DNA of 64,000 nt from Burkholderiales bacterium Ga0077547 (lineage in GTDB: Bacteria > Pseudomonadota > Gammaproteobacteria > Burkholderiales > Burkholderiaceae_C): the NCBI GenBank assembly GCA_001464195.1, contig LNEY01000010.1:62001-126000 (forward strand), read 5' to 3'. Shown in pieces: positions 1-8,169 of the stretch. The position numbers and the translations under genes were made by a program. The notes under the pieces were generated by a model that worked only from the letters and a program-made list of their open reading frames with translations, was not told the origin of the DNA and made no database searches. The first letter of the stretch is position 1. Each line of letters begins with the position of its first letter.

Positions 1-1035
1 TTGCTCAGGCGCGTCCAGGTAGGCCCGAAACAAATCGCGCAACACCTGCCGCACCACATCATTTGCCGCGACGACACGAGGGTGTTGGTACAGCTGGCGG
101 CGCAGGAATGCCTTGAGCTGTGCGGAATGCGCCGACATCTCGTCGCTGATCGCCACCAGCGTGGGCGCCAGCGCCACCTCGCCCGCATCCCGCGGTACCT
201 GCTCTGCGATGCGAGCGCTGGACGCAGCGACCAGGTCGTCGACCTGGCTCGACAACATCCGACGAATCACTTCGAACAACAGCCGCCGGCCGTCGGCCTG
301 CGGGTGTTCTGCGAGGACCTGCCGATGGAATCGCTCAAAAAAAGGCAGCTCCAGCAGCTGCGAATGCTCGAGCAATCCGGCACGCACGCCATCATCGATG
401 TCATGCGCGTTGTAGGCCAGCTCATCAGCCACATTGCACAGCTGAGCTTCGAGGCTGGGGCGGGTGCGGCGAATGAATCGCGAGGCGACGCCGCCTGGCT
501 CGGCGGCCTCCAGCACTTCGGCATACCGGGATGAGCAATGCTTCAGGATGCCTTCCCGGGCTTCGAAGCTGAGGTTGAGCCCGTCATGGTTCAGACAGCG
601 CTCTTCCAGATGATCGACCACCCGCAGGCTCTGCGCGTTGTGCTCGAAGCCCAGGCTGCTCGGGTCCGCGGCTCGCACGCAATCGTCAAGCGCATGCTGT
701 CCGGCGTGTCCAAATGGGGTGTGCCCAAGGTCGTGTGCGAGCGAGATGACTTCGCACAGGTCCTCGTTCAACTGCAGCGATCTCGCGATGGACCGCGCCA
801 GCTGTGCGACCTCGAGCGAGTGCGTGATTCGCGTGCGAAACAGGTCACCTTCGTGATTGAGGAACACCTGCGTCTTGTACGCCAGCCGGCGGAATGCGGT
901 GCTGTGGATCACGCGATCACGGTCGCGTTGAAAAACAGTTTCGCCGGACACCACGGGCTCGTGGTGCCTGCAGCCTCGGCTGCGCTCAGGCGCGCTGGCG
1001 TAAGGCGCAAGCCGCGTGCAGGACAGCGAGCTCAC
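1..1035 (-). CDS. dgt: dGTP triphosphohydrolase-like protein (HD superfamily), 3' end cut by the window
   Basis: The enzyme cleaves dGTP (or other dNTPs) to the nucleoside and tripolyphosphate and belongs to the Dgt-like HD phosphohydrolases. The reverse-strand frame gives 345 codons with no stop, so the C-terminus (perhaps 30 residues by family length) lies outside. It has the family N-terminus (LAPYA, then [17 protein letters not shown]) and the metal site: His72 in THSLEV, His101-Asp102 in [14 protein letters not shown] chose the GTG at 1035 because it overlaps the aroB stop as GTGA, indicating translational coupling, and because homologues begin just before LAPYA. It is the last visible gene of the pil-aro operon. 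Identity is secure at family level; true substrate preference cannot be read from sequence. Confidence 0.9.
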   Translation of the reverse strand, partial: MSSLSCTRLAPYASAPERSRGCRHHEPVVSGETVFQRDRDRVIHSTAFRRLAYKTQVFLNHEGDLFRTRITHSLEVAQLARSIARSLQLNEDLCEVISLAHDLGHTPFGHAGQHALDDCVRAADPSSLGFEHNAQSLRVVDHLEERCLNHDGLNLSFEAREGILKHCSSRYAEVLEAAEPGGVASRFIRRTRPSLEAQLCNVADELAYNAHDIDDGVRAGLLEHSQLLELPFFERFHRQVLAEHPQADGRRLLFEVIRRMLSSQVDDLVAASSARIAEQVPRDAGEVALAPTLVAISDEMSAHSAQLKAFLRRQLYQHPRVVAANDVVRQVLRDLFRAYLDAPEQ

Positions 1036-2147
1036 ACCGACCGCGCTTCAATCACCTCGGTCACCAGCGCATCGTCAGCGCGGTGCAAGCTGGCGTGGCC
1101 GGGCGCGTCAATCAACACGAAGCGAATCTGTCCTGCCTCCGACTTCTTGTCAACGCGCATGAGTTCCAGATAGCGGGCTGCTCCCAGCTTGGGGCCGCGC
1201 GTGGGCAGGCCGGCACGCTCGATGAGGCGGGTGATGCGCTGTGCATAAGCGGGCTCGATCAGCCCGCACCGCGCCGATAAATCAGCGGCCATTGCCATGC
1301 CGCAGCCGACCGCTTCGCCATGCAACCAGGTACCGAATCCAAGCCCCGCTTCGATCGCGTGCCCGAAGGTGTGGCCGAAATTGAGGATGGCGCGCAGGCC
1401 GGACTCGCGCTCGTCCTTGCCGACGACCCACGCCTTGATCTCGCACGAGCGCTTCACGGCGTAGGCCAGTGCCGTCTTGTCGCGGGAACGCAAGGCATCG
1501 ATGTGCTGCTCGATCCACCAGAGAAACTCGTCGTCCGCGATCGGCCCGTATTTGATGACCTCGGCCAAACCAGCCGAGATCTCTCGATCGGGCAAGGTGT
1601 CCAGGGTGTCAAGGTCGGCGATCACACGCAACGGTTGGTAGAACGCACCGATCATGTTCTTGCCCGCCGGGTGGTTGATGGCCGTCTTGCCACCGACCGA
1701 CGAATCGACCTGCGCCAGCAGCGTCGTGGGCACCTGCACATAGGCCACGCCACGCATATAGCAAGCCGCAGCAAAGCCGGTCATGTCACCAATCACGCCA
1801 CCGCCCAGCGCGTAGAGCACGGTCTTGCGGTCGAAGCCATCGCTGAGCAGCCGGTCGAACACGAGATTCAGGGTGGCCCAGTCCTTGTGGGCTTCGCCAT
1901 CGGGCAAGGCGATCGTGTGCACGCGGGCGTGGTGCCGGGCCAGAACGCGCTGCAGCCGCTCGGCATAAAGCGGGGCGACGGTGACGTTGGTGACGATCAA
2001 AGCCTCGGATGACGCGACGCCACAGGCCACGGCGTCTGCGTGATCGAGCAGTCCGCAGCCGATCAGGATGTCGTAGCCCCGCTCGGCGAGGTCGATGCGA
2101 AGCTGCGTGGTCGGCGGTGAAATGCTCTGTGACTGAGGAGTAGGCAT
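1032..2147 (-). CDS. aroB: 3-dehydroquinate synthase
   Basis: AroB converts DAHP to 3-dehydroquinate, the second step of the shikimate pathway, in the cytoplasm using NAD+ and a divalent metal. The 371-residue protein has the usual length. It shows the nucleotide-binding GGGVIGD (about 115-121), the substrate loop [12 protein letters not shown] (about 158-169), Glu194 in AEVIKYG, and metal-ligand motifs [10 protein letters not shown] (257-266) and HGEA (276-279). The gene lies 43 bp downstream of aroK, the usual proteobacterial pairing, and its stop overlaps the dgt start. Expression probably comes from the pilM promoter and any promoter internal to the pil operon. Confidence 0.97.
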   Translation of the reverse strand: MPTPQSQSISPPTTQLRIDLAERGYDILIGCGLLDHADAVACGVASSEALIVTNVTVAPLYAERLQRVLARHHARVHTIALPDGEAHKDWATLNLVFDRLLSDGFDRKTVLYALGGGVIGDMTGFAAACYMRGVAYVQVPTTLLAQVDSSVGGKTAINHPAGKNMIGAFYQPLRVIADLDTLDTLPDREISAGLAEVIKYGPIADDEFLWWIEQHIDALRSRDKTALAYAVKRSCEIKAWVVGKDERESGLRAILNFGHTFGHAIEAGLGFGTWLHGEAVGCGMAMAADLSARCGLIEPAYAQRITRLIERAGLPTRGPKLGAARYLELMRVDKKSEAGQIRFVLIDAPGHASLHRADDALVTEVIEARSV

Positions 2148-2190
2148 CGCGCTATTCTGCCGTGCCGCTGCAGCTACTCACCACAAGCGA

Positions 2191-2757
2191 TCAATGCAGT
2201 AGCGGCTCAATCCCGTCGACCGGCGAGGGCACCACATCCATCGGCAACACGCCCGCCAGTTCCAGCTGCATCAGCAGCATGTTGACAAGGTTGTGCACCG
2301 AGGGGCGACCGGTCTCAATGACGAAGTGCGCCACGCTGTGGTAAAGCGGGTCGCGCACTTGGAACAACGCACGCAACCTCGCCAGCGGGTCAGCGACCTG
2401 CAGCAAGGGTCGCTGTGTGTCGTGCCGCAGTCGGCGGAACAGCTCCTCCGGCGTCGATCGCAAGTAGACCACGGTCGTATGCCGATGGAGTGCGTGGCGA
2501 TTGGCGTCGCGCAGCACCACCCCACCGCCAGTGGCCAGCACGCCGCGATCCGCCCGCACGAGCTCGGCAATCACCTCTTGCTCGACATCACGAAATCGCT
2601 CTTCGCCTTCGAACTCGAAGAACTCGCGGATGCTGCAGCCGATCTGCCGCTCGATCACGGCATCGCTGTCGCTGAATGGAACGCCCAGCCGGCGGGCCAA
2701 GTTGCGCCCAACGGTCGACTTGCCACCGCCGGGCATACCGATCAGGCTGACGAACAT
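2191..2757 (-). CDS. aroK: Shikimate kinase
   Basis: AroK phosphorylates shikimate at the 3-hydroxyl with ATP, the fifth step of chorismate synthesis. The 188-residue protein starts directly with the Walker A loop (GMPGGGKST, residues 7-15), followed by the shikimate-binding Asp-rich segment (SDSDAVIE) and the FEGEERFRDVE motif that contributes the substrate-binding Arg. The lid-like arginines lie near HRHTTVVYLRS. The gene sits 36 bp after pilQ and 43 bp before aroB; pilQ-aroK-aroB is a conserved order in beta- and gammaproteobacteria. Nothing is unusual. Confidence 0.96.
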   Translation of the reverse strand: MFVSLIGMPGGGKSTVGRNLARRLGVPFSDSDAVIERQIGCSIREFFEFEGEERFRDVEQEVIAELVRADRGVLATGGGVVLRDANRHALHRHTTVVYLRSTPEELFRRLRHDTQRPLLQVADPLARLRALFQVRDPLYHSVAHFVIETGRPSVHNLVNMLLMQLELAGVLPMDVVPSPVDGIEPLLH

Positions 2758-2793
2758 CGCGCCGTGACGCCCGACCGTACAGCGCGCTGAAAC

Positions 2794-4977
2794 TCAGCGC
2801 GCTGCCGTGCGCTCGCTGACGACCTTGGGTGTCAGGAAGATCAGCAATTCGGTCTTTCTGGATGAGTTGGTGCGGGTCTTGAACAGGTTGCCGACCACCG
2901 GAATATCGCCCAGCAATGGCACCTGCACGACGTCGGATCGATCGGTCTGCTCGAAGATGCCCCCGATCACCACCGTACCGCCGTTCTCCACCAACACTTG
3001 CGTCTGGATCGACTTGGTGTCGATCGAGGGCACGTTGTTGGTGACGGCGCCAACACTGTCCTTGTTGACGTTGACGTCCAGGATCACGTTGCCCTCTGGG
3101 GTGATTTGCGGTGTGACATCAAGCTTCAGCGTCGCGTCGACAAACTCGATCGACGTGGCCCCGCTGGAGGTCGCACGCTGGTAAGGAATCTTCGTGCCCT
3201 GCTGAATCACCGCCTTGATCTGATCGGCTGTCACGATGCGCGGGCTCGACACCACCTTGCCGCGCCCATCCGCTTCAAGTGCAGACAGTTCCAGGTTCAA
3301 GAACCGGTTCAAGCTGGAGCCAAACAGCGACAGGGCAAAGGTTGCAGGCTGGAAGCCGCCCTGGGCCGAGGCAGGCAGATTGAGGAAGTTGGTGTCGTTC
3401 AGCAAGGGGATGCTGCCGGTCTGCCCCGTCCGGTTGCCGACCACGTTCAGGTTGCCACCAATCGCCACCCGCTGGCCGCCACCGGTGCCGAAGCCCGCGT
3501 TGTTGCCAGTGCGTGCGTCATTCACGCCCAGTCGCACCCCAAGCGAGCGGCCGAACGAGTCGTCAGCTTCGACGATGCGGGCCTCGATCAACACCTGGCG
3601 CACCGGAATGTCGATCTTCGCGATCAGTTCCTGGATTTCTTGCAGCTTCGAAGGAGTGTCGCTGACGAACAGTTGGTTGGTACGCGTCTCGTAGAGCACG
3701 CTGCCACGAGGCGAAAGAATGCGTGTCGTGGTGGATCCGCTACCGCCGCCCCCACCGCCGCCTTGGCCGGAATTCTGGCCGGTCAGGCCGCGCGCAATTT
3801 CCTCGGCCTTGGTGTAGTTGAGCTGGAAGGCCTGGGTACGGACTGGCTCCAGTGCAGCAATCTGCAGCTTCGATTCCAGATCAGCCTTTTCCTTTGCGGC
3901 CAATTCATCTTTTGGTGCGATCAGGATCACATTGCCCGACTTGCGCAGCCCCAGGCCCTTGGCCTGCAGGATGATGTCCAGTGCCTGATCCCACGGCACG
4001 TCCTTCAGTCGCAGGGTCACATTGCCCGTCACCGTGTCGCTCGTGACGACGTTGAAGTTGGTGAAGTCGGCAATCACCTGCAGCAGCGCACGCACTTCGA
4101 TGTTCTGGAAGTTCAGCGACAGCTTCTCTCCCGCGAAGCCGGGGCCCTGGGTGAGCTTGTTTGGATCGATCTTCTGCGCACGCACCTCGATCACGAACTG
4201 GTTGTCGCTCTGGTACGCGCTGTGTTCCCAGTCGCCGCGCGGTTCGACCACCATGCGAACCCGGTCGCCCACCTGCACGGTCGAGACGGTTTGTACCGGT
4301 GTGCCAAAGTCGGTCACATCCAGACGCCGGCGCAGCGCGTCGGGAAGGCTGGATTGCAGGAACTCGACAACCAAGCCCTTGCCTTGCTGGCGGATGTCGA
4401 CGCCAACCTGGTTATTTGCCAGATCGACCACCACACGCCCTGCACCGTCAGCACCGCGGCGGAAGTCGATGTCTTTGAGCGGCAACTGCTGGCGGTTTTG
4501 CGGCTCGGCAAATCGTGTCGGCGCTGGCGCCACGGCGCCGGTGGCGCTCGCGACTTCTGGTGACGAGTTGGATTCGAGCACGATCACCAGTGTCTTGCCT
4601 TGCAGCTCCGCGCGGTAGGTCGCAGGTTGGCGCAGGTTGAGCACCAGGCGCGTGCGCTCATCGGATTGAGCGATGTTGACTGACCTCAGGTTGCCTTGAT
4701 TGACATCCACAACAGGCTTGCCAGTCGCATTGCCCACACCGGGCAGATCGATGGCGATGCGCGGTGGTGTCTGCACGACAAAGCCCTTCGGCAACGTCGC
4801 CAGCGGCTCTGACAACTCGATCCGGATGACTTCAGATCCCGCCTGCAGCGAGCCATTGATCGACTGGATCGCCGTCTCCGCCATGGCCGAGAAAGATGCG
4901 CCGCACAGCAACGCCAGCGTCCAAAGACGCGACCGCCATTCAATATCCATGTTGAGTTTGTCCTGCATGGCCTTCAT
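2794..4977 (-). CDS. pilQ: Type IV pilus secretin PilQ
   Basis: PilQ forms the outer-membrane ring through which the type IV pilus passes. The 727-residue form has a signal peptide ending near Ala-Met-Ala33, then two AMIN domains (about 35-135 and 165-265) that bind peptidoglycan, an STN/N0 domain, an N1-type secretin_N domain containing a Gly/Ser-rich insertion (seven glycines), and the C-terminal secretin beta-domain with the VPLLGDIPVVGNLF signature. I chose the ATG at 4977, not the upstream one at 5022, because it overlaps the pilP stop as ATGA and is preceded by AGGAG at 8 bp. Last pil gene of the operon, followed by aroK. Confidence 0.96.
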   Translation of the reverse strand: MKAMQDKLNMDIEWRSRLWTLALLCGASFSAMAETAIQSINGSLQAGSEVIRIELSEPLATLPKGFVVQTPPRIAIDLPGVGNATGKPVVDVNQGNLRSVNIAQSDERTRLVLNLRQPATYRAELQGKTLVIVLESNSSPEVASATGAVAPAPTRFAEPQNRQQLPLKDIDFRRGADGAGRVVVDLANNQVGVDIRQQGKGLVVEFLQSSLPDALRRRLDVTDFGTPVQTVSTVQVGDRVRMVVEPRGDWEHSAYQSDNQFVIEVRAQKIDPNKLTQGPGFAGEKLSLNFQNIEVRALLQVIADFTNFNVVTSDTVTGNVTLRLKDVPWDQALDIILQAKGLGLRKSGNVILIAPKDELAAKEKADLESKLQIAALEPVRTQAFQLNYTKAEEIARGLTGQNSGQGGGGGGGSGSTTTRILSPRGSVLYETRTNQLFVSDTPSKLQEIQELIAKIDIPVRQVLIEARIVEADDSFGRSLGVRLGVNDARTGNNAGFGTGGGQRVAIGGNLNVVGNRTGQTGSIPLLNDTNFLNLPASAQGGFQPATFALSLFGSSLNRFLNLELSALEADGRGKVVSSPRIVTADQIKAVIQQGTKIPYQRATSSGATSIEFVDATLKLDVTPQITPEGNVILDVNVNKDSVGAVTNNVPSIDTKSIQTQVLVENGGTVVIGGIFEQTDRSDVVQVPLLGDIPVVGNLFKTRTNSSRKTELLIFLTPKVVSERTAAR

Positions 4978-5516
4978 CGAGCGTTCTCCTGGAGTTGGAT
5001 CGAGCTGGTCCGCTCGATCCATTCACCTGATGCGTCCTGCACGATCTCCCGGAGGGACATATCGGTTTCTGTGATCTTGATGATCTTTCCGTAGTTCTGG
5101 CCGAGGTAATCGCCCAGCTTGACTTGGTAGAGCAACTTGTCGACCTTCAGCAACACGAAAGGCTGCTTGCCGCGGGTGACGCTGCCGACCATCGTGACGC
5201 TGTCGAGTGGATACGCTTCCAAAGGCTCGGGACGGCGGTTGATCTCCGACTGCAGCAGTGAATTCGGCTGACGCGACTCCTGCTTGATGGCCACCGCAAG
5301 TTTTTGAGTGCTGAACGGCTCGACCACCTCGCCAGCCGTGTAGGGCTGAGGATCAAACTTCTTGGGCGGCGAGATCGGCTTCACGTTCGGCTTGACTTCC
5401 TTGCGCTGCTGATCCATCCACTGGGCCAGTTCCTGCTGATCTCCGCTGCAGGCGGTCAAGACCGCTGCACAGCAGGAGACAAGAGCACCGACACGGCATA
5501 GGCGCAATGCACTCAT
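4974..5516 (-). CDS. pilP: Type IV pilus assembly lipoprotein PilP
   Basis: PilP is an inner-membrane lipoprotein that links the PilNO dimer to the PilQ secretin. The 180-residue protein has a lipobox (LTAC, Cys23) after a hydrophobic signal, a Pro/Lys-rich flexible linker (about 40-60) and a C-terminal beta-sandwich homology region (about 95-175) with the segments PLDSVTMVGSV and KLLYQVKLGDYLGQNYG typical of PilP. Both ends overlap neighbours by 4 bp (pilO stop with its start, its stop with the pilQ start), so translation is coupled along the operon. Length and motif order match the family. Confidence 0.95.
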   Translation of the reverse strand: MSALRLCRVGALVSCCAAVLTACSGDQQELAQWMDQQRKEVKPNVKPISPPKKFDPQPYTAGEVVEPFSTQKLAVAIKQESRQPNSLLQSEINRRPEPLEAYPLDSVTMVGSVTRGKQPFVLLKVDKLLYQVKLGDYLGQNYGKIIKITETDMSLREIVQDASGEWIERTSSIQLQENAR

Positions 5517-6214
5517 CGCTTGCCTCCGGGCTTCTTGGCTGCATTTGTTTTACGGATCGCATCGAGCTCGGTGGCGTCCAGATACCGGTAGGTTCGCGCC
5601 GTCGCTTCCATCACCAACACATCACCACCGCTGCGATTGCGCTCGATCGCGAGGTTATGCAACGTGACGATGCGAGACAAATTCGCGATGTCAGCTGCAA
5701 ACGACCCGACGTCGTGATAGCGACCCGACACCCGCAACGCGATCGGCAACTCGGCGTAGTAATCCTTGACCACGCTCTGGCCTGGGCGGAACAGCTCGAA
5801 CTGCAAGCCTCGGCCCAGTCCTGCCTGATTGATGTCGGAGAGCAGGGCATCCATTTCCGCCTTGCCGGGCAACTGCTTCTCCAGCTGAGTCACGTACTCC
5901 TCAACCTGCAATTTCTGCTTGCGCAACTCGCTGAGGTTGACCGCCTGACCCAGCTTGTTGCGGTAGTCGTCCTTGAGGGCGGGCTCTTTCGCAATTTCGG
6001 CATCCAGCTCATCGTGAGCATTGGACAGCAAGGTGGTCCAACCAATGAAGACCACCACCGCAGCGACCACGAACCATGCGACCAGCTTGGGCAGCGCCGG
6101 CCACTGGCCCGGCTGATTGAGGTTCAGACCTCGGAATTGCGACGCGGCGTCCTGGAACACCGTGTTCATGTCGGTGCTTCCAGCGGGTATGGTGGGGGGT
6201 GAAGACGTGGCCAT
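5513..6214 (-). CDS. pilO: Type IV pilus inner-membrane platform protein PilO
   Basis: PilO pairs with PilN in the periplasm to form the pilus alignment subcomplex. The 233-residue protein has a cytoplasmic N-terminus, one transmembrane helix (about 45-63), a coiled-coil region with repeated Leu/Gln/Lys (about 85-125) and a ferredoxin-like C-terminal domain. The frame stays open upstream to 6382, but the ATG at 6214 is preceded by AGAAGGGG and lies just after the pilN stop, while the upstream stretch is only the pilN shadow. A Lys/Gly-rich tail ends the protein. Its stop overlaps the pilP start. Confidence 0.95.
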   Translation of the reverse strand: MATSSPPTIPAGSTDMNTVFQDAASQFRGLNLNQPGQWPALPKLVAWFVVAAVVVFIGWTTLLSNAHDELDAEIAKEPALKDDYRNKLGQAVNLSELRKQKLQVEEYVTQLEKQLPGKAEMDALLSDINQAGLGRGLQFELFRPGQSVVKDYYAELPIALRVSGRYHDVGSFAADIANLSRIVTLHNLAIERNRSGGDVLVMEATARTYRYLDATELDAIRKTNAAKKPGGKR

Positions 6215-6219
6215 GGTTG

Positions 6220-6828
6220 TCACCCCTTCTTGACGGCAGGTGCTGCGGGCACCGCGCCGGGCTGTTCCTGGGGTCGCTTGACGCTGACCCGCAGCGAAAA
6301 GTCGAACAAACGCTTTTGGGAGCGGTCGGCAGTCTGCACACCGGACACCTTGATCTCGACCAGTTCGGGTTTGACCAGCCACTCAGAGTTGTACGCGGTG
6401 TTGCGCAACAACTCGGACACGCGCTCATTGGTCTGCGCGACACCGAGGACGCTCAGCACTTGGCCGTTCTGCTTTACCGAGGTCAGGTAGACGCCTTCCG
6501 GCGTCTGCCGCACGAGTTCGTTGAGCAAATGCACCGGCACGTTGCGGTCGATCTGCAAGTCTTCAACGGCCTTCTGGCGGGCTTTGAGCGACTCGATCTC
6601 GGCCTTCAGCGCCGCGATGTCCTTGATCTGGATCTCGAGCTTCGCGATCTCTGAGGACAGATAGGCGTTGCGTTGCTGCTGGGAGGAGGTCAGTTGCTGG
6701 ACGACGCCGAACCAGGCCCCGACAGTCAGCACGCCGATCGCCGCTGCAGCGCCGACGCCAACAAAGAACGCAATCTTCTTGCGCCGCCGCTTTTCTTCCC
6801 GGTGAGGGAGCAGGTTGATCAGGATCAC
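6220..6828 (-). CDS. pilN: Type IV pilus inner-membrane platform protein PilN
   Basis: PilN anchors the cytoplasmic actin-like PilM through its conserved N-terminal peptide and dimerises with PilO in the periplasm. The 202-residue sequence begins with the PilM-binding motif INLLPHREEKRRRKK (residues 4-18), followed by a single transmembrane helix (about 19-42), a coiled coil (about 45-100) and a small alpha/beta domain. A Pro/Ala-rich tail closes it. The start overlaps the pilM stop as ATGA. This is a textbook PilN in the expected operon position. Confidence 0.96.
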   Translation of the reverse strand: MILINLLPHREEKRRRKKIAFFVGVGAAAAIGVLTVGAWFGVVQQLTSSQQQRNAYLSSEIAKLEIQIKDIAALKAEIESLKARQKAVEDLQIDRNVPVHLLNELVRQTPEGVYLTSVKQNGQVLSVLGVAQTNERVSELLRNTAYNSEWLVKPELVEIKVSGVQTADRSQKRLFDFSLRVSVKRPQEQPGAVPAAPAVKKG

Positions 6829-7904
6829 TGGGCAAACCTCCTCATCGCCAACCCACAGGCCGTCAAGTAGGAGGGCGCCTCTCGACGAAGCTTGCTCTCG
6901 CGCACAGCGCTGCCGAGCTTCATGTTGTCGAAGGGGTTGACGACCATCGACGCGAAGCCGGTCAGTTCGGTGACGCGATCCTTCAGGCCAGGCAACGTGG
7001 CGGTACCGCCTGCCAACATCACATAGTGGACCTTGTGGTGCGGCGTACTGGTGAAGAAGTACTGCAGTGCGCGGCCGATTTCCTGGGACAGGCTGTCGAC
7101 GAAGGGTGCCAGGATCTGCTGGTCATAGTCTTCCGGCAGGTCAGAGGCGAGCTTCTTCTGCTCAGCCTCTTCGAAGGAAAACCCATACTGCCGAGAAATC
7201 AGTTGGGTCAACTGCGAACCACCGAAGGCCTGGTCGCGGTCGTAGAGCATTTCGTCATCGCGCAGCACTTTCAGACTGGTGGTGTCGGCACCGATCTCAA
7301 ACAGCGCAATCAGCGCGTCATGGCCTTCATTAGGCAGCGCGCTGACGACGCGGCTCATCGCCAAGCGAGAAGCATGCGATTCGATGTCGAGCACCACCGG
7401 CCGCAGCCCTGCAGCTTCAGCCAGACCTTGCCGGTCCTGCACGCGGTCCTTGCGAGAAGCAGCGATCAACACCTCGACATCACCGACCGAGGTTGGGCTG
7501 GGCCCAATCACGCAGAAATCGAGGCTGACCTCGTCAAGCGAGAAGGGAATGTATTGATTGGCCTCGGATTCGACCTGTAACTCGAGTTCTTCTTCGCGAA
7601 GCCCGGCCGGCAACATGATTTTCTTGGTGATGACCGAAGATTGAGGCATCGCCATCACCACGTCCTTGGTCTTGCTGCCGCTTTTGCTGACAACACGGCG
7701 CACCGCATCTGCCACTTCGTCGAATTTCTCGATCTGGCCATCGGTGATCCAGCCTTTCTCGAAACTCTCGGCGGCAAACCGTTCCAGTATGTAAGCACCG
7801 GAATCGTCTTGCCCCAATTCGACGAGCTTGACGCTGGACGAACTGATATCCAGCCCGATCATCGGGGGATATTTACGGCCTAACAGGGTGTCTAGAAAGC
7901 TCAC
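6825..7904 (-). CDS. pilM: Type IV pilus actin-like ATPase PilM
   Basis: PilM is a cytoplasmic FtsA/actin-fold protein that binds PilN and transmits signals to the pilus machine. The 359-residue protein has the phosphate-1 loop (IGLDISSSSVKLVEL, starting about residue 17), the connecting and phosphate-2 motifs (ALFEIGADTTSLKVL) and the adenosine loop (VMLAGGTATLPGL). A TTG at 7928 is also in frame, but the GTG at 7904 has a strong GGAGG eight bases upstream, so I use it. It is the first gene of pilMNOPQ-aroKB-dgt, divergent from mrcA across a 265-bp promoter region. Confidence 0.95.
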   Translation of the reverse strand: MSFLDTLLGRKYPPMIGLDISSSSVKLVELGQDDSGAYILERFAAESFEKGWITDGQIEKFDEVADAVRRVVSKSGSKTKDVVMAMPQSSVITKKIMLPAGLREEELELQVESEANQYIPFSLDEVSLDFCVIGPSPTSVGDVEVLIAASRKDRVQDRQGLAEAAGLRPVVLDIESHASRLAMSRVVSALPNEGHDALIALFEIGADTTSLKVLRDDEMLYDRDQAFGGSQLTQLISRQYGFSFEEAEQKKLASDLPEDYDQQILAPFVDSLSQEIGRALQYFFTSTPHHKVHYVMLAGGTATLPGLKDRVTELTGFASMVVNPFDNMKLGSAVRESKLRREAPSYLTACGLAMRRFAQ

Positions 7905-8110
7905 AGACTTGGCCCTCCAACGCGCCAAAACAGGCGGTGGAATGTTAAGAAGTTACTTGAATGCTAGCAGTAAAGCCTATGTGTACCCAGAGAAAACGGC
8001 GCCGACCACCATTCATCCGTTGTGACTTACACACGCCTCGGACGCTTGGTTATCGGTGCTTGTGCACGTCGCATGAGGAGTTTCTTGGAACCAAACGTGT
8101 CCGCTCCTGT

Positions 8111-8145
8111 TTGAAAGGGGGCCACTGCCCCCTACTTCCTATAAT
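8111..8145 (+). promoter_or_regulatory. Probable mrcA promoter with a hairpin in the spacer
   Basis: A perfect -10 hexamer TATAAT lies at 8140-8145, 24 bp upstream of the mrcA start. A TTGAAA at 8111-8116 is 23 bp away, too far for a normal -35, and no good hexamer sits at 17 bp. Between them is an inverted repeat GGGGGC-CACT-GCCCCC at 8117-8132. The start context is GGAG before ATG at 8170. The element could be an operator or force a shorter effective spacing; this is inference. No clear promoter for the divergent pilM operon was found in 7905-8169. Confidence 0.5.
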
Positions 8146-8169
8146 CAAACTCAAAATCAACGGAGCTCC

